A stretch of DNA of 64,000 bases from Thereva unica (lineage: Eukaryota; Arthropoda; Insecta; Diptera; Therevidae), in NCBI GenBank assembly GCA_949987705.1, contig OX465282.1, positions 14,186,501 to 14,250,500 on the forward strand, written 5' to 3'. Every line of letters begins with the position of its first letter. The stretch's first letter is position 1. The translations under genes were made by a program, and so were the position numbers. The notes under the pieces are model-generated. The model was not told the origin of the DNA. It saw only the letters and a program-made list of their open reading frames with translations, and searched no databases. Shown piece after piece: positions 10,841 through 21,579 of the stretch.

Positions 10841-11053
10841 AAAAGATAAAAAAAATAAAAGCTTTTCGATACCGGATCACATAACCACAGGCGCCCATAA
10901 ATATTTCTTTTTTAAAAAGCTTTTTTATAATGCTCCCTCGCAATGACATGCAATGTTAAAAAGAATATAGAACGGGTATGGCAACGGGAGCACTCTCTGC
11001 TCCTTTTGGAGCGCTCCAAGATGGCTCTTGGAGCACTCCTTTTTCCCACTGGG

Positions 11054-11889
11054 TTGGTAATGAATGTATTGCGGCTTCGTGGGACATCGTCTTGACTTCG
11101 AAAACTGTGGACGAAAAACTACAAAATTTTTATGAGGTTATAGCTGCTCTCTTTGAGCAATTTGTCCCATTACGTACAATTAAAATTCAACCCAAGCGCT
11201 GTCCCTGGTTAACTCCTGAAATACATTCTTCATTGGCTGAACGCGATTTTCTTTACCATCAATATAAAAGGACGCGCAGTGAAGCAGGTCGTAAGATGTA
11301 TAAAAAAGTCCGTAATAAAACGATTGCTCTTAACTACGATCTGCTAAACGATCCTATGCTAAAAATCAGCTCGACATTAATTTACACCCAAAAAAATTAT
11401 GGCGCAATATTTGTGATTTGGGTACGTATGGGAATGATTCTCAACAAGTGTTTGTAGAGCCCAATACTTTAAACGAGTACTTTTCATCCATCTCTGAAAG
11501 TAACTCTACTCCAGTTGAAGGTAGCTGTACCAACCTATGCCCACCGGATGGCTTTTCTTTTCGTTGTATCGATAAACCATGAACTTCTTTCTGCGTTGTT
11601 CTCGGTCAAATAAAAAGCTGTGGGTGTTGACAACGTCTCTCCAAAGTTCATGAAATTGATCGCCCCATTTATATCTAATGTCCTTACTCAAATTTTTAAC
11701 ACCTGCCTTACAGATTCTTAGTTTCCTAGCGAATGGAAACAGGCTCTTGTTGTACCTATTCCGAAAAATGTCTCTCCTTCGCAACCATCTGACTTCCGTC
11801 CAATCAGTCTTTTATGTTTCCTTTCTAAAGTTTTTATTGCGAAGCAGCTCATGTTCTATCTAAATCAAAGTAGTCTTCTCTCTATTACC
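11054..11889 (+). pseudogene. LINE endonuclease-RT linker and RT N-terminus
   Basis: The frame opens with the linker (WDIVLTSKTVDEKLQNFY, then FVPLRTI and CPWLTPEI) that precedes the reverse transcriptase in Jockey/CR1-like LINEs. After a frameshift the RT start is readable as FPSEWKQALVVPIPKN and DFRPISLLCFLSKVF, which is RT motif 0/1. A TAG lies at 11719-11721 just before the FPSEW block. The reading is cut by the MITE at about 11890. It is not functional. Confidence 0.75.
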
Positions 11890-12305
11890 GCGTTTATGAC
11901 TAGGTTGAAAAGTTGAGTCGAGGTTGAGTAGAAATTTCGACCACCGTATATGATGTCGGGTTGAGTTCACTTTGGTTTGAGATAGACTTGAACTGAAATC
12001 AAAACATAACCTCAAGATATTCTCATTTATAGATATATGTAAAAATTTAGAGCGACGTAATTTATTATTTCTGTGCAAGCAAAAGCACCGAACACAAAAC
12101 TAACGCAGAAGGCCGCCTTCACGGATGGTAAATAAACAAAGCAAATGTTACTTCAATCCAATTACAACTCAACCCGCGTATATGGGCAAAATATAAACTC
12201 AACCCAGGTAGGAGAGCTGAGTTGGGTTGAGTGGAACCAGTTTCAACTCGACCCCCGTTTATGACTGGGTTGAACCTAGGTTGAACCTGGGTTGAACCTA
12301 GTCAT
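11890..12305. mobile_element. MITE with GTTTATGACTAGGTT inverted ends
   Basis: The left end CGTTTATGACTAGGTTGAA is inverted at the right end (TTGAACCTAGTCATAAACGG, about 12284-12303). The element splits the LINE reverse transcriptase between LLSI and QSGFRSGH. It is rich in GTTGAA/TTCAAC motifs, and an internal second GTTTATGACTGGGTT lies at 12257. A TA or TTA target is likely but could not be fixed. A related fragment occurs at 9862-10010. Confidence 0.7.
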
Positions 12306-12309
12306 AAAC

Positions 12310-13526
12310 GGGGTATATATAATATATGGCAATCTGGTTTCAGGTCTGGGCACAGCTGCGAAACGGCACTCTTAAAAGTTTCAACTGATATTCTTGAGTC
12401 ACTTGATAACAATAAAATTGCAATCTTAGTTCTACTCGATTTCTCAAAAGCATTTGATTCAGTTGACCATATGATGTTACTTGAAAAACTAGGCAGAAAT
12501 TTTGGACTCGGCCCTACTGCAGTCAAACTTTTTGAAAGCTATCTCCAGGACCGCTCTCAAATTGTTAAGGTACAAGAATCTTGCTCCGAACCAGCGCTTC
12601 TTCATTGTGGAGTACCTCAAGGCTCTATCCTGGGCCCCTTGCTTTTCAAACTTTATATAAACGACCTTCCAAATGTAGTCAAACATTGTTCCATACATCT
12701 ATATGCTGATGATGTGCAGATCTATTTAAGCAAAACCTCTTGTGACTTATCGAGGATTGTACTGTTCAGCTAAACAGTGATCTGAAACGCGTGACTGAAT
12801 GATCAGTTCAGTATAAATTACTGCTGAACCCTACCAAGTCGTCCTGCCTTGTCGTCAGAAAAAACTCCTATTGACATTGAAAATCTGTTCCCAATTAAAA
12901 TTAATGGTAATGTTTTACCCTATGTTGACTCCGTAAGAAATCTGGGAGTCGAGCTCGACTGTAAATTCAGTTGCTGTAACCAAACCAGAAGTGTCCTTCG
13001 TAAGGTGTATGCCTGCCTTCGCTAACTTTGGGTATCCTCTAATATATTGCCTCTTACTTTACGTATACGACTGGCAAAGGCCCTGGTAATGCCCCATTTC
13101 ACGTACGGAAGCCTAATTTTTTCAAAACTTGATGCTGTCTGTTCAAGAAAAATACAAGTCGCGTTCAATGATACCCTTCGTTTTGTCTTTAAACTGCGTC
13201 GTTTTGATCATATCACGCCCTATGCTCCCATTCTGCTAGGTATGACGTTTGAAAACTATCTAAAATATCACCGATTAAAATTCACTTTGAAACTTATACA
13301 CAGCAGATGCCCTGGATATTTATTTCAAAACCTTAACTTCTTGCAACTAAGCAGACAATCTAGCACACTTTTGGTGCCTCGTATACGAACAGTATATGGT
13401 GAACGCTCTTACTTGTTCCAAATTGCTCGGATGTGGAACAAACTACCCGCTTATGTGCGGAGCGCGTCCTCTTGGCGATTATTCAACAGGCTCTTGAAGG
13501 AACATCTAACAAATAACAATTTGTAG
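12310..13526 (+). pseudogene. LINE reverse transcriptase core and C-terminus
   Basis: The reading starts QSGFRSGHSCETAL and includes RT motif A (LDFSKAFDSVDH), motif B (GVPQGSILGPLLF) and the catalytic motif C (LYADDVQIYLS at about 12700). A frameshift after about 12760 breaks the frame. The thumb continues in other frames, and the last 159 codons (13047-13526) form an intact C-terminal frame ending in a TAG at 13524. No RNase H follows, as expected for Jockey/CR1-like elements. A fragment of the same family lies at 42034-42362 (-). Confidence 0.8.
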
Positions 13527-13767
13527 GGTCACTCACTTTTTGAATCTTCTTTTCATTTATCTTCTTTTCTTGCCATTTTTTTTTATTATTAAAATATTAT
13601 TTTTTTATATTTTGTTAATATTATGTATTTGTTTTTTAGTTTGTAGTATGGTATATTCATTTTATCTCTGTCATATATTTTACCCAATTAATATTTTGTT
13701 TGTACGGTTGTAAGAATTATGTTTTTTTGTACAATGTTAAATAAATTATTATTATTATTATATAGTC
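13527..13767 (+). repeat. LINE 3' region, TTA tail and target-site duplication
   Basis: An AT-rich 3' untranslated region ends in AATAAATTATTATTATTATT (about 13740-13759), a simple-repeat tail typical of CR1/Jockey-related LINEs. Immediately after it, ATATAGTC (13760-13767) repeats 8946-8953. Confidence 0.65.
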
Positions 13768-13789
13768 CTGGTGTTGGTCTTGCCAGCAG

Positions 13790-14135
13790 GCCAAGATAAG
13801 ACTGAAGACCAAGACCATTTTTGCTCATGACTAGCTGGAACCCTTAACGGCATAAGGAGAGGGGAGTGTTTATTTCTGTGGGGCAATTATTCTGTGTACC
13901 TGCGAGAGTTGTCCCAGTTTCTGCCTTCTCATTACCCTTGTTGCTCTTGTGACTCAGTACCCACCGAAAGTGACCCTATACCTTCCGGCCAGGAAAGAGA
14001 GCTCCTTCCAGTTTTCGATCAGCTTGTGAGTTATACGAGCTCAACGCCTTGAAAGCCATGCATAACTAGGCAGGCTTGGAAGATTGCCAAATGGTCTACC
14101 TGGAAAACCAGCGTTTAGGCAGTGAAGTTAGGCAA
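13790..14135 (-). pseudogene. I/LOA-like LINE RNase H fragment
   Basis: On the minus strand, blocks such as LIENWKELSFLAGRYRVTFG and, in a shifted frame, WVLSHKSNKGNEKAE match the second half of a LINE RNase H (W-V-x-S-H, then G-N-E-x-A/D). The order and wording parallel 37400-37480 (WVPSHRNIEGNEE). Stops and frameshifts make it a relic. The N-terminal catalytic residues are not visible here. Confidence 0.55.
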
Positions 14136-14439
14136 GAGGTAGCAATTTTGAAATAAAGCCGGGGGGAAACAACTCTAACCCTACTCTGATTTAAATCCAT
14201 TTGTGTACTGGACACCGTCATGGTCCTTGTCGGAAGGGAAATCTGGTAGGGAACCGGATATTGAAGTTTCTACTGAAATTTACTTTTGAGCCCATATAGT
14301 CAGTAGGCCCTACTAGCAGTTCCTTTTATAAAGAACTCAAAATATTGCTGTGCCCTTAGGTTTTCTCGACCCAGCAACCCACGATTCTCGTAGCTTCAGG
14401 GCCGTGGAGGCTACCTATTGCCTGATATATAAATCGGGT

Positions 14440-14575
14440 GACTAGGTACTGGGTTACTCCGCCCTGGGAAATTTTTTTCTAAGCCATGACCCTGCATATT
14501 TATATTAATCCAGAAATTTTAATTTGAATCCAAGACATTTTCCCATGTTGGACTATCCCAATACCTACTCAGGTG
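14440..14575. mobile_element. Small MITE, AGGTACTGGG/CCCAATACCT ends
   Basis: GTGACTAGGTACTGGG (from about 14439) faces ATCCCAATACCTACTCAGGT (to about 14571). This is the same terminal motif as the complete ~180-bp MITE at 48022-48204 and the short copy at 60157-60228. The interior shows nothing coding. Confidence 0.5.
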
Positions 14576-14621
14576 GTACCACGTGGAGAATGACATTAAT
14601 TGCTTCCGTACCGGGTTCGTT

Positions 14622-15131
14622 CTGCATAGTGAGATCAACGGAGATCTCAACTAACACCAAATTGCGGCTGTTCAACTCCAACGTTAGGGCAGTACTTTTG
14701 TACGGTTGTGAAACATGGAAAGTCACCCAATTCATCACAGGGCGCCTACAAGTCTTCATCAACAGATGCCTGCGTCGTATCCTAAAAATCCGCTGGCAGG
14801 ATAGAATTTCAAACGAAGAACTATGGCGCCGTGCTGGCCAAGAAAGGATAGACGACCAAATCAGACGAAGGAAATGGAATTGGGTTGGCCACACCTTGCG
14901 ACGCGAAAACGAAAATCTAGCCAAACAGGCCCTTGATTGGAATCCGCAAGGATCCAGTCGAGTCGGAAGACCTAGAACAACGTGGAGGAGAACCCTACTA
15001 GCAGAAGCCGCAACAACTGGGAGATCCTGGGCGGAGCTGAGAGCTGTCGTGCAAAACAGAGTCCGCTGGGGGGCAACTGTTTCCGCCCTATGTCCTATGA
15101 GGGATTAAAGGAGCGCAATGATGATGATGAT
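14622..15131 (+). mobile_element. 5'-truncated RTE-like LINE with 14-bp target-site duplication
   Basis: The 14-bp GTACCGGGTTCGTT occurs directly before (14608-14621) and after (15132-15145) this insert. The insert is a close copy of the 3' part of the element at 50286-51912 (its 51411-51897), with only scattered substitutions. It encodes the RT C-terminal region to the shared stop at 15106-15108 (about 156 codons belong to the element, including LFNSNVRAVLLYGCETW and GRPRTTWRRTLLAE). The tail is an ATG trinucleotide run (15117-15131). The long perfect duplication and intact frame indicate a recent insertion. Codons upstream of 14622 in the open frame belong to the target sequence. Confidence 0.9.
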
Positions 15132-15145
15132 GTACCGGGTTCGTT

Positions 15146-16014
15146 GTAGGGCAGAGAGCTTCTTGGAGATTGTCAGGCATGGAGATTTCAGCATCTTAAA
15201 CTACACGGAAATCTTGAAGAAATATTTGCCAAAGTTTGCCGGCATAACTTTACTTAAAGCAGAAGTTATCTGGCGCGGCTTGGAGAAAAGCCAGGGAAAG
15301 AAGGACAAAAAAGGCTTCACAGAGCATTCCAGAGCTAGTCATTCCCGAACTTCTGTCCTATGGACCATAGAGAAGATGGTAACATTCTCAGATCAATCCG
15401 GATGCTTCCTATTCTAAGCCTACCAACTAAGTGGCAACACCAGCTTCACATGCTCAAGAGGAAAGAACACTGCGCAGAGCTCTTCTGGTTTGCTGCCTAA
15501 GCGGAAGTGGTCGGTGAGCTTTCCAGAAGAGCAAGGGTCTTAAGATAAAAAGAAACAAGAGTCGCAAAGACTATTTAACGGGGGCTGGAATAGACATATC
15601 ACCTATAACGGCCAAAGTCCTTAAGGACAAGTTACAGGTGCAAGTCGTCTTCATAGTAACTGTGATAGGCAAAAGCTTCTTCTTGTTTCTTTCAATTGTT
15701 TGAAGTAAAGATAGTGCGATTTCGGTACAGCAGCCATTCTGGAAGCGTTAAAAACCCTCCGAACGAAGGCAAGAAAGCAAAAAGTTAAATGAGACCGGAC
15801 CTGAGCGTGGCTCAGAAACGCTCAAATGATCGTTCTTCTTCTAAGCCAGATGACAGCAGAACATTCATAGTGAATATGTGTGGAAGTCTCATCGCTTTCC
15901 ATGCGAGGTCAGTATTCTGTCTCCGCAGACTATCCTAGGTTGAGAAGGCGGTACCCTAGCCCAACATGGCCAGTTTGATATCCCACGAACAGCCCCAGCT
16001 TCACATGTTGAGAC
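15146..16014. repeat. Degenerate retroelement remnants shared with 49350-49520
   Basis: Blocks around 15800-15960 (for example TTCTAAGCCAGATGACAG, ACATTCATAG, GGTACCCTAG) match 49350-49520 (TTCTAAGCCACATCAGAG, GACATTCAGAG, GGTACCGAGG) inside the antisense I/LOA-like LINE. No open coding remains. The rest, 15146-15790, has no recognisable domain. Confidence 0.4.
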
Positions 16015-16200
16015 CTGTAATGGCTTTCAGTACTGGTCCAATTCAGCGCTACGTTTCATTCGATTAGGTTTAGCTGAATTCGAACGATAGTTTATAGAAT
16101 TTCTACTGCGAATTTCATGTCAGATTAAAAAAAAGTGTATCCTGTCTTCTGGGTAAACATTTCGTTTATTCAGCTCGCTAATCGCTCTTGTTTATTCAAA
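16015..16200 (+). repeat. Partial unit of the palindromic ~265-bp repeat
   Basis: It contains TGTAATGGCTTTCAG, ATTCAGCGCT, TAGCTGAATTC, TCATGTCAGATTAAAAAAA, CTTCTGGGTAAAC and TTCGTTTATTCAGCTCGC in the order of the array unit at 6241-7012 and in the same orientation. Only about two thirds of a unit is present and it is diverged. Confidence 0.65.
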
Positions 16201-18954
16201 ACTTTACAAAATTCGAAAGGGTAAAGAGGCGCACATTCAATAAAAAATTGACATACTCAATCAATGGTCATAACCATGAGTTTAGGCTAAATATAAAAAT
16301 TGACAAAATATGGCCTCAGTTGTTTATAATCAGGGCAATGAGAACTTAAACGGGAGACTGGCAGCTATAAGGAAGGATGGCTAATGAATATCTATAAGTA
16401 GGTATGGGGTCGGTTGCACCTGGGAAAATACGTTTGTATATCAATGAAAAGGGCAGGAAGACAGTTGGTATTGCCAGGGACTAGTGTAGTGCTTTTTCAG
16501 TCCCAATTTCTCTCCGTCTTCGGTTCATCTAATCACCGGTATCCACCTAATATACCACCACGTCCCCTTGTTTTTGTATAAGTTAAATTCTGACATTTCT
16601 AATATGCAGTTAAAGCTCTACAGATTTATTAGAAGAGTATGTTCCAAAGACAGATTTCAAATAGAAATAGCTTAAAATACGATCCGTATTACTTCATAAT
16701 CTGTCGTTTATCCCCACTTCACCTGAGTATCCTTAATAATTCAATTTTATAAAACCCAAATTATACAATGTCTTGCCCTCCTTTATATCCTTGTTATAAC
16801 AAAAATAAAGATGCTAACCAAACGGAAAAAATAAGTGTCACATTTAATCCACTTATGCCTTCAGTATGGTCCCATCCTCATCCTAAACTGAATTTCCTTC
16901 CCCTCCCCCACCCCCAGACACCTTTACATTACACTGAATTCCTCCAATTTCAATAATTTTCTGTCACAATAAACAGACACTTTTCCGCTCCCGTAAACAT
17001 TTTTACTTTGGACCCCATAAATCTCAGAATCTTATTGACAACAATACACCAACCATCTGCCTTTATCAGATAACACAGACACAACAAATAAAAGGTACAC
17101 AACAATGTAAGTAAGTATGTATATAAAAGGAAAGGAGAACACACGCAAAAACGTAAAAATGTCGCACAGGAAACTTTCTCCAAATCTCCCATTCTTTCAC
17201 GTCAAAAAGGAAGAAAAAACTCATTTTTCATGGCTGGTATACGAGGGATGTGCGCCCAGTAATCAGATTACTTCAATAGGATGAAAAAAAATTGTCTGTA
17301 CAACCTCAGAATGGTTTTTCGAAAATAAATCAAAATAACATTTCAAGAAAACCGCCACCATTATGCCACAGGCACTCAATTTCCCCCGACCCCTACTACT
17401 CCCCCGTACCACTTCATGGTCATGGCATGACAGAAGGCAGCACAATCGAGTTCTAGTCCACAAGGAGACTGCCACTAGGACTCCATAGACAAAACAAGGC
17501 GCTAAGGAATTTTTAGTCTAAGTCATGCCTTGGCCGAGGATCGTTATTCACACAGCACAATAGCGAAACGCCAACAAATCAAGCCTGGTACATAAATAAT
17601 TCAGGATATCTCCACACAACACAGCAAAACAGGACCAAAAAAAAGGACGATAGCAACAAACAGAGAGAGAGAGGAAAAAATAAGCAAGATAGAAATTTCA
17701 CGTCCTGTCTCACTTTATAGGAATTTATAGACTTGAGCGCACAGTTTTGCCGATGTCTCAATGCTAAAGGCTCGCCACAACGCCATTCTGTACTACGAAC
17801 GAAAGACTGCAGACATTTCATTAACTCGAGAATGAAGGCATCAGGTGACAAATTATGGACGGGATATCCTTACTTAAGAAACATGGGATACCAAAACGAA
17901 CCGGCCCGAAGGACACAAACCAACAGTCCATGGCTAAATAGCATAAGCAGCCTTAACTCTACACGAAACCAGCTTCGGTAAAGTACAGAAAAAAAATCTA
18001 CGAAAAACAATTTAAAAACTTGAAACCAAACCATCGTCCTTCGGTCCTTTAGTCCTTGGCTGAATGTCATTTCAAGGAGCTTATGCTTAAATTTGGACGT
18101 CCATATTCACCATTTAGCATTTTTTGGGACGACATGCAACTTCCTTCTTTATTGGAACACACAAACACCCACACACACACGAAGTTAAGAAACTACTCCC
18201 CTACTGCTGAATGTGTGGTGCTGAATCGATGACAAAACTTTTTCGTCTGCGGAAGGAGTCGATTTGAATATTTAAACTATTTTCGTATTGTCCAACTTTA
18301 TGTTAAAAGGACGATGGGTTGAACTGATTTAAATTTAAGACCCACTACAGCAAATCCTAGCTGAAGAAAAAGGTCATGCACCGACCACAAAAGTTGTTCA
18401 AGTACAGTTAAACCCAACATTAGTTTTTGCGACCACCGATTTCATGCTTGTTACACCTTTGACAGCTGAGCTTTCACCTCTTTACCAGCCACAAACTACA
18501 TTCAACCCTTTTCTACTTTATTCCCCACACAGCTACGTGAATCAATCAACTCGACCCACAAAATTTCGCCAAATCATTTTTGATAATAAGATTTAATAAG
18601 GCATGAAATGTTTTTTTTTTGTAAGTAGTAAACCAAGGCTTACCCACGAAAGCACCCTTTATTTAACAAACAAAGTTCGTCTTGTCACGCTATCATATCA
18701 CGTCATATCTTGTTGCTGAAAAACAACACATAGACGGTAGAAAGAAATACGTGTGATTGTGGTTAGTGTGAAGTCTGCAATGAAGATTTAAAGAAGCACG
18801 TAAGTTGAGCTAAGATTTTTTTCATTTCAACGGGGAATAAAAACGAAATAACTACACGTAAAGGTAATTCGTGATAAAAAAAATGAAATTTAATAACAAA
18901 GAAAGAATAATAGATCACGAAATAGTCTGAATCCGTTTATGGGACACACAAAAC
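16201..18954. other. Mostly unique non-coding sequence
   Basis: No gene or repeat family recognised over 2.7 kb. There are short purine-rich tracts near 17650-17690. Short open frames (for example 17733-17981 on the plus strand) carry no motifs and have no good splice context. I consider them chance frames. Confidence 0.45.
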
Positions 18955-19945
18955 GTTAAGTTTGTAGAATTCAGCAGCGCTGAATAAGAACCCCCATATG
19001 CTAAATTACTCTACGATAGGAAATAACAATCATTCAAGCTCAAATAACAATACAGATATGCCAAATTGTAATTCAGCGGTGCTTAATATGGCCACAGCTG
19101 AAAGGCATTATAGGTTTCTTTAAATGCTAAATTAATAAGAGCGATTAGCGAACTGAATAACCGAAAAGTGTGCGCAGAGGACTTCGTATGGGATAAACAA
19201 ATTTAAAAAAGCAATAAAACGCTTTGGAGAATTCAGCTGTGCTGAATAGCAACTCGAGTAGGCTAAAAGGCTCTATGTAAGGAAATACTAATTAGGCAAC
19301 CTCAAATAGCAATATAGGCATGTTAAATTGTAATTCAGCAACGCTGAATAAGGTCACAAATGAAAACCGTTATAGGTTTCTGCTAAAGGCTGATTTAATA
19401 AAAACTCTTAGCGAGCTGAGTAGCTGAAGACTTTACCCAAAAGACGTCATGCGAGGTATTTTTTTAAATATAACATAAAACGATAAATTTGGAGAATTCA
19501 GATACGCTGAATAGCAATACCAATATGATAAAACACTAAACGTTAGAAAATAACAATCAGGCAACATCAAATAACTATAGACATGCTAAATTGTAATTCA
19601 GCGGCGCTGAATAGGGCCACAGCTGAAAGGCATTAAAGGTTTCTGCTAAAGGCTGAAATAATAAGAGATTTATTTGAGTGAGCTGAATAACCGAGAAGTT
19701 TGTCTAGAAGACGTCATACGTGATAATTTGCGTTAAATCTGATACAAAATGTTGAATTTGTAGCATTCAGCTGTGCTGAATAGCAATGTTAGTAGGCCAA
19801 AAGACTCTTCGTTAGAAAATGACAATCAGGCAACATTAAATAACAATATAGATATGCCAAATTGTAATCCAGCTGCGCTTAGTTCCTACTAAAAGCTGAA
19901 ATAATAAGAGCTTTTAGTCAGCTGAATAACCGAAAAGTTCCCCTT
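18955..19945 (-). repeat. Inverted array of the palindromic ~265-bp unit, four copies
   Basis: Four tandem units run opposite to the array at 6241-7012. Each carries two 16-17-bp palindromes of the type ATTCAGC..GCTGAAT, at 18969/19071, 19231/19333, 19496/19596 and 19765/19866. The alternating spacing of about 100 and 160 bp gives a period of about 260-270 bp. Other conserved blocks are GCCAAATTGTAATTCAGC, AGCTGAAAGGCATTA, AATAATAAGAGC and GCTGAATAACCGAAAAGT. Copies differ by roughly 10-20% by eye. Confidence 0.88.
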
Positions 19946-20845
19946 GTACCGCCGGAACAACTCCAACAGCCTGCCTAGTGGCTTATCAGTTACATTTGAC
20001 TGTTAAAACAACCCGGGCTCCTGATCGCAGTCCTGCCTTCGCTCTGTTCGGACGAAAGTGGGCTTAAGGATTTTTTCGTGGGGCTACCCAATTCCACTCC
20101 GGTCCTCCTTGTCTTTGCCCTTCTCAGTTTTATTGGTCCACAAACCTGAGTATCGTATCAAGGGGAAGGTCCATGCTGATAGCGCCTCCACATTAGGCTA
20201 AGAGATTATACAACTACGTGGCAAGAGGAGATCGTTAAACGACCCATCATCCCACTGCAATGCAGCTCTTGACAAGATAATTTTACATCTGGGGATGGTA
20301 GGCCCGATTATATTAGCCCACCCATTTCAGTACAGCTTCCAGTGGCCACCACAAGGAGTTTATGATCACACATCCACCAGTCCGAGGTAGTTACGACACG
20401 CGCGTTATTAAATACACTACATGATGCTCGGCTCCATCCTCTCGCTGGGGACTGATCAATCAAAGAAACCTCTACTGGAGATCTAAAAAAAGGAACAGTT
20501 TTGTGTCGCAGGGCACACCTCCAAGATCTCGATTGCAATGGGTAGATAGACCTCGGTTTTTCAGACTGAATTCGCCATTGAGACCTGCGCTAGGCCCAAT
20601 CTTGAGAAGGATTTGAAAGGCGCCAAAATTACATTTTTTCGGGCGGTCAAACCATCAAGGCGCTCCTATAGTGGAAGTTTTTCCCAAACTAATTGCAGGG
20701 CGTTTTGACGTGCTCCAGAGCCTGGCTAGGAAAAAACCGTCTTGCTCTACTGGGTCCACGAACACTGGGGTTTTCTTCGTTCGTTCCTAGGTAAATACAT
20801 TGTGACTATCGACACCTTCCTGCATAAGCAGATTATGGAAGACTT
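19946..20845. other. No gene seen; probable old retroelement 3' sequence
   Basis: No frame has recognisable motifs. Because a minus-strand LINE C-terminus lies directly above (20850-21180), part of this stretch may be its 3' untranslated region. This is inference only. Confidence 0.3.
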
Positions 20846-20849
20846 TAGC

Positions 20850-21180
20850 ACACTTAAAACAGCTTTTTAGCATTACCAGTGGGTATAGATCAGCTTTCAT
20901 CAAGATACTAATACTACTGGCGTTTCTTTGCCTGCTTCAATTTTTGAAGCTTGTTTCATCTTCAATTTACTTTGTATGGCTTTCAGCGTTGCTTCCACTT
21001 TCCTCCACACCACCTCGGAATTCGTCATTTATCCTAGGATGTTCTCCGGAGTTAGTAATGCCACGGTCATCACTACCAGCTCCATATTGCATTTGGCGAA
21101 TCTCACAGCTGTTCTACGTCCTGCTGGATATCTTGACATGCAGGGCATAGCGGTAAAGCATCGTGGCCGAAATTATTGAG
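20850..21180 (-). pseudogene. LINE C-terminal zinc-knuckle fragment
   Basis: Read on the minus strand, 21180 downwards gives FGHDALPLCPACQDIQQDVE, the Cys-rich C-terminal block of R1/I/LOA-like LINE polyproteins. A later frame has NSEVVWRKVEATLKAIQSKL, the helical tail that usually follows. Stops break the frame. The plus-strand frames at 20928-21179 are shadows. Confidence 0.5.
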
Positions 21181-21314
21181 GTATTGTCTATATGTACAAA
21201 GCTCACTCAAGAACTGAACCGGAACACACTATGTGTCCATCGACCCTTAGCAGGTTTGGTCTACTTTCTTTGTTATTATCGTTTCAGACACTCAGCCCAC
21301 AATCTGCTGTCCCG
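21181..21314. other. Spacer before the foldback element
   Basis: No feature recognised. Confidence 0.3.
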
Positions 21315-21579
21315 AGTAAAAATAAGATTCGCCCGTTCTTAGCCTGTAGCAGGCACGGACAGTGTCAAAACGCCTGCATGGCACCCGAAACAAGAACGGT
21401 ATCCCTGAGTAAAAATTCTACTTTTCGATCTGCAGCCAGAACATGCACGTATCAATAAACGACGCACGGAATATTCCAAAAGAAGCACGATATGCTCACC
21501 GTTTTTTTAGAGACTAAATTAAGCAAAATTGGAACTTTAAGAAATTGTATAAAACCGGCTTTTATCTTGATGACCAAAA

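Larger units (their letters stand above)
9173..11053. mobile_element. TIR DNA element (~1.88 kb) inserted in the LINE
   Basis: The left end CCCAGTGGGAAAAA and the right end TTTTCCCACTGGG are inverted. They continue with related GGAGC/GCTCC-rich sequence (9190-9240 and 10985-11040), giving TIRs of roughly 60-70 imperfect bp. The LINE coding sequence is interrupted exactly here and resumes directly after it, so the limits are well supported. Only a 2-bp (TT) duplication is evident, so the superfamily is unclear. No transposase is encoded. The inside is a mosaic: a long palindrome (9264-9656), GCCGCCATTTTG-type repeats (9660-10650), a MITE fragment (9862-10010) and a foldback-family fragment (10700-10830). 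Confidence 0.65.
8954..13759 (+). mobile_element. Jockey/CR1-like LINE, 5'-truncated and split by two DNA insertions
   Basis: Pieces of one non-LTR retrotransposon lie in order: endonuclease C-terminus (8955-9172), endonuclease-RT linker and RT N-terminus (11054-11889), RT core to C-terminus (12310-13526), a short AT-rich 3' region, and a TTA-repeat tail ending at 13759. The 8-bp sequence ATATAGTC is found immediately 5' (8946-8953) and 3' (13760-13767) of the element, a candidate target-site duplication. The 1.88-kb TIR element (9173-11053) and the MITE (about 11890-12305) were inserted later, because the LINE reading resumes after each. The host copy is dead: it has frameshifts and stops. 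Confidence 0.8.

Noticed and set aside
18955..19945. CRISPR array (regular palindromic repeats)
   Set aside because: The units are ~265 bp and diverged, the spacers are themselves repeated, and the context is eukaryotic. It is a satellite or foldback-type array.
6241..19945. One giant TIR transposon bounded by the two palindrome arrays
   Set aside because: The outer edges of the arrays do not match and there is no target duplication. Kept only as a possibility in the findings.
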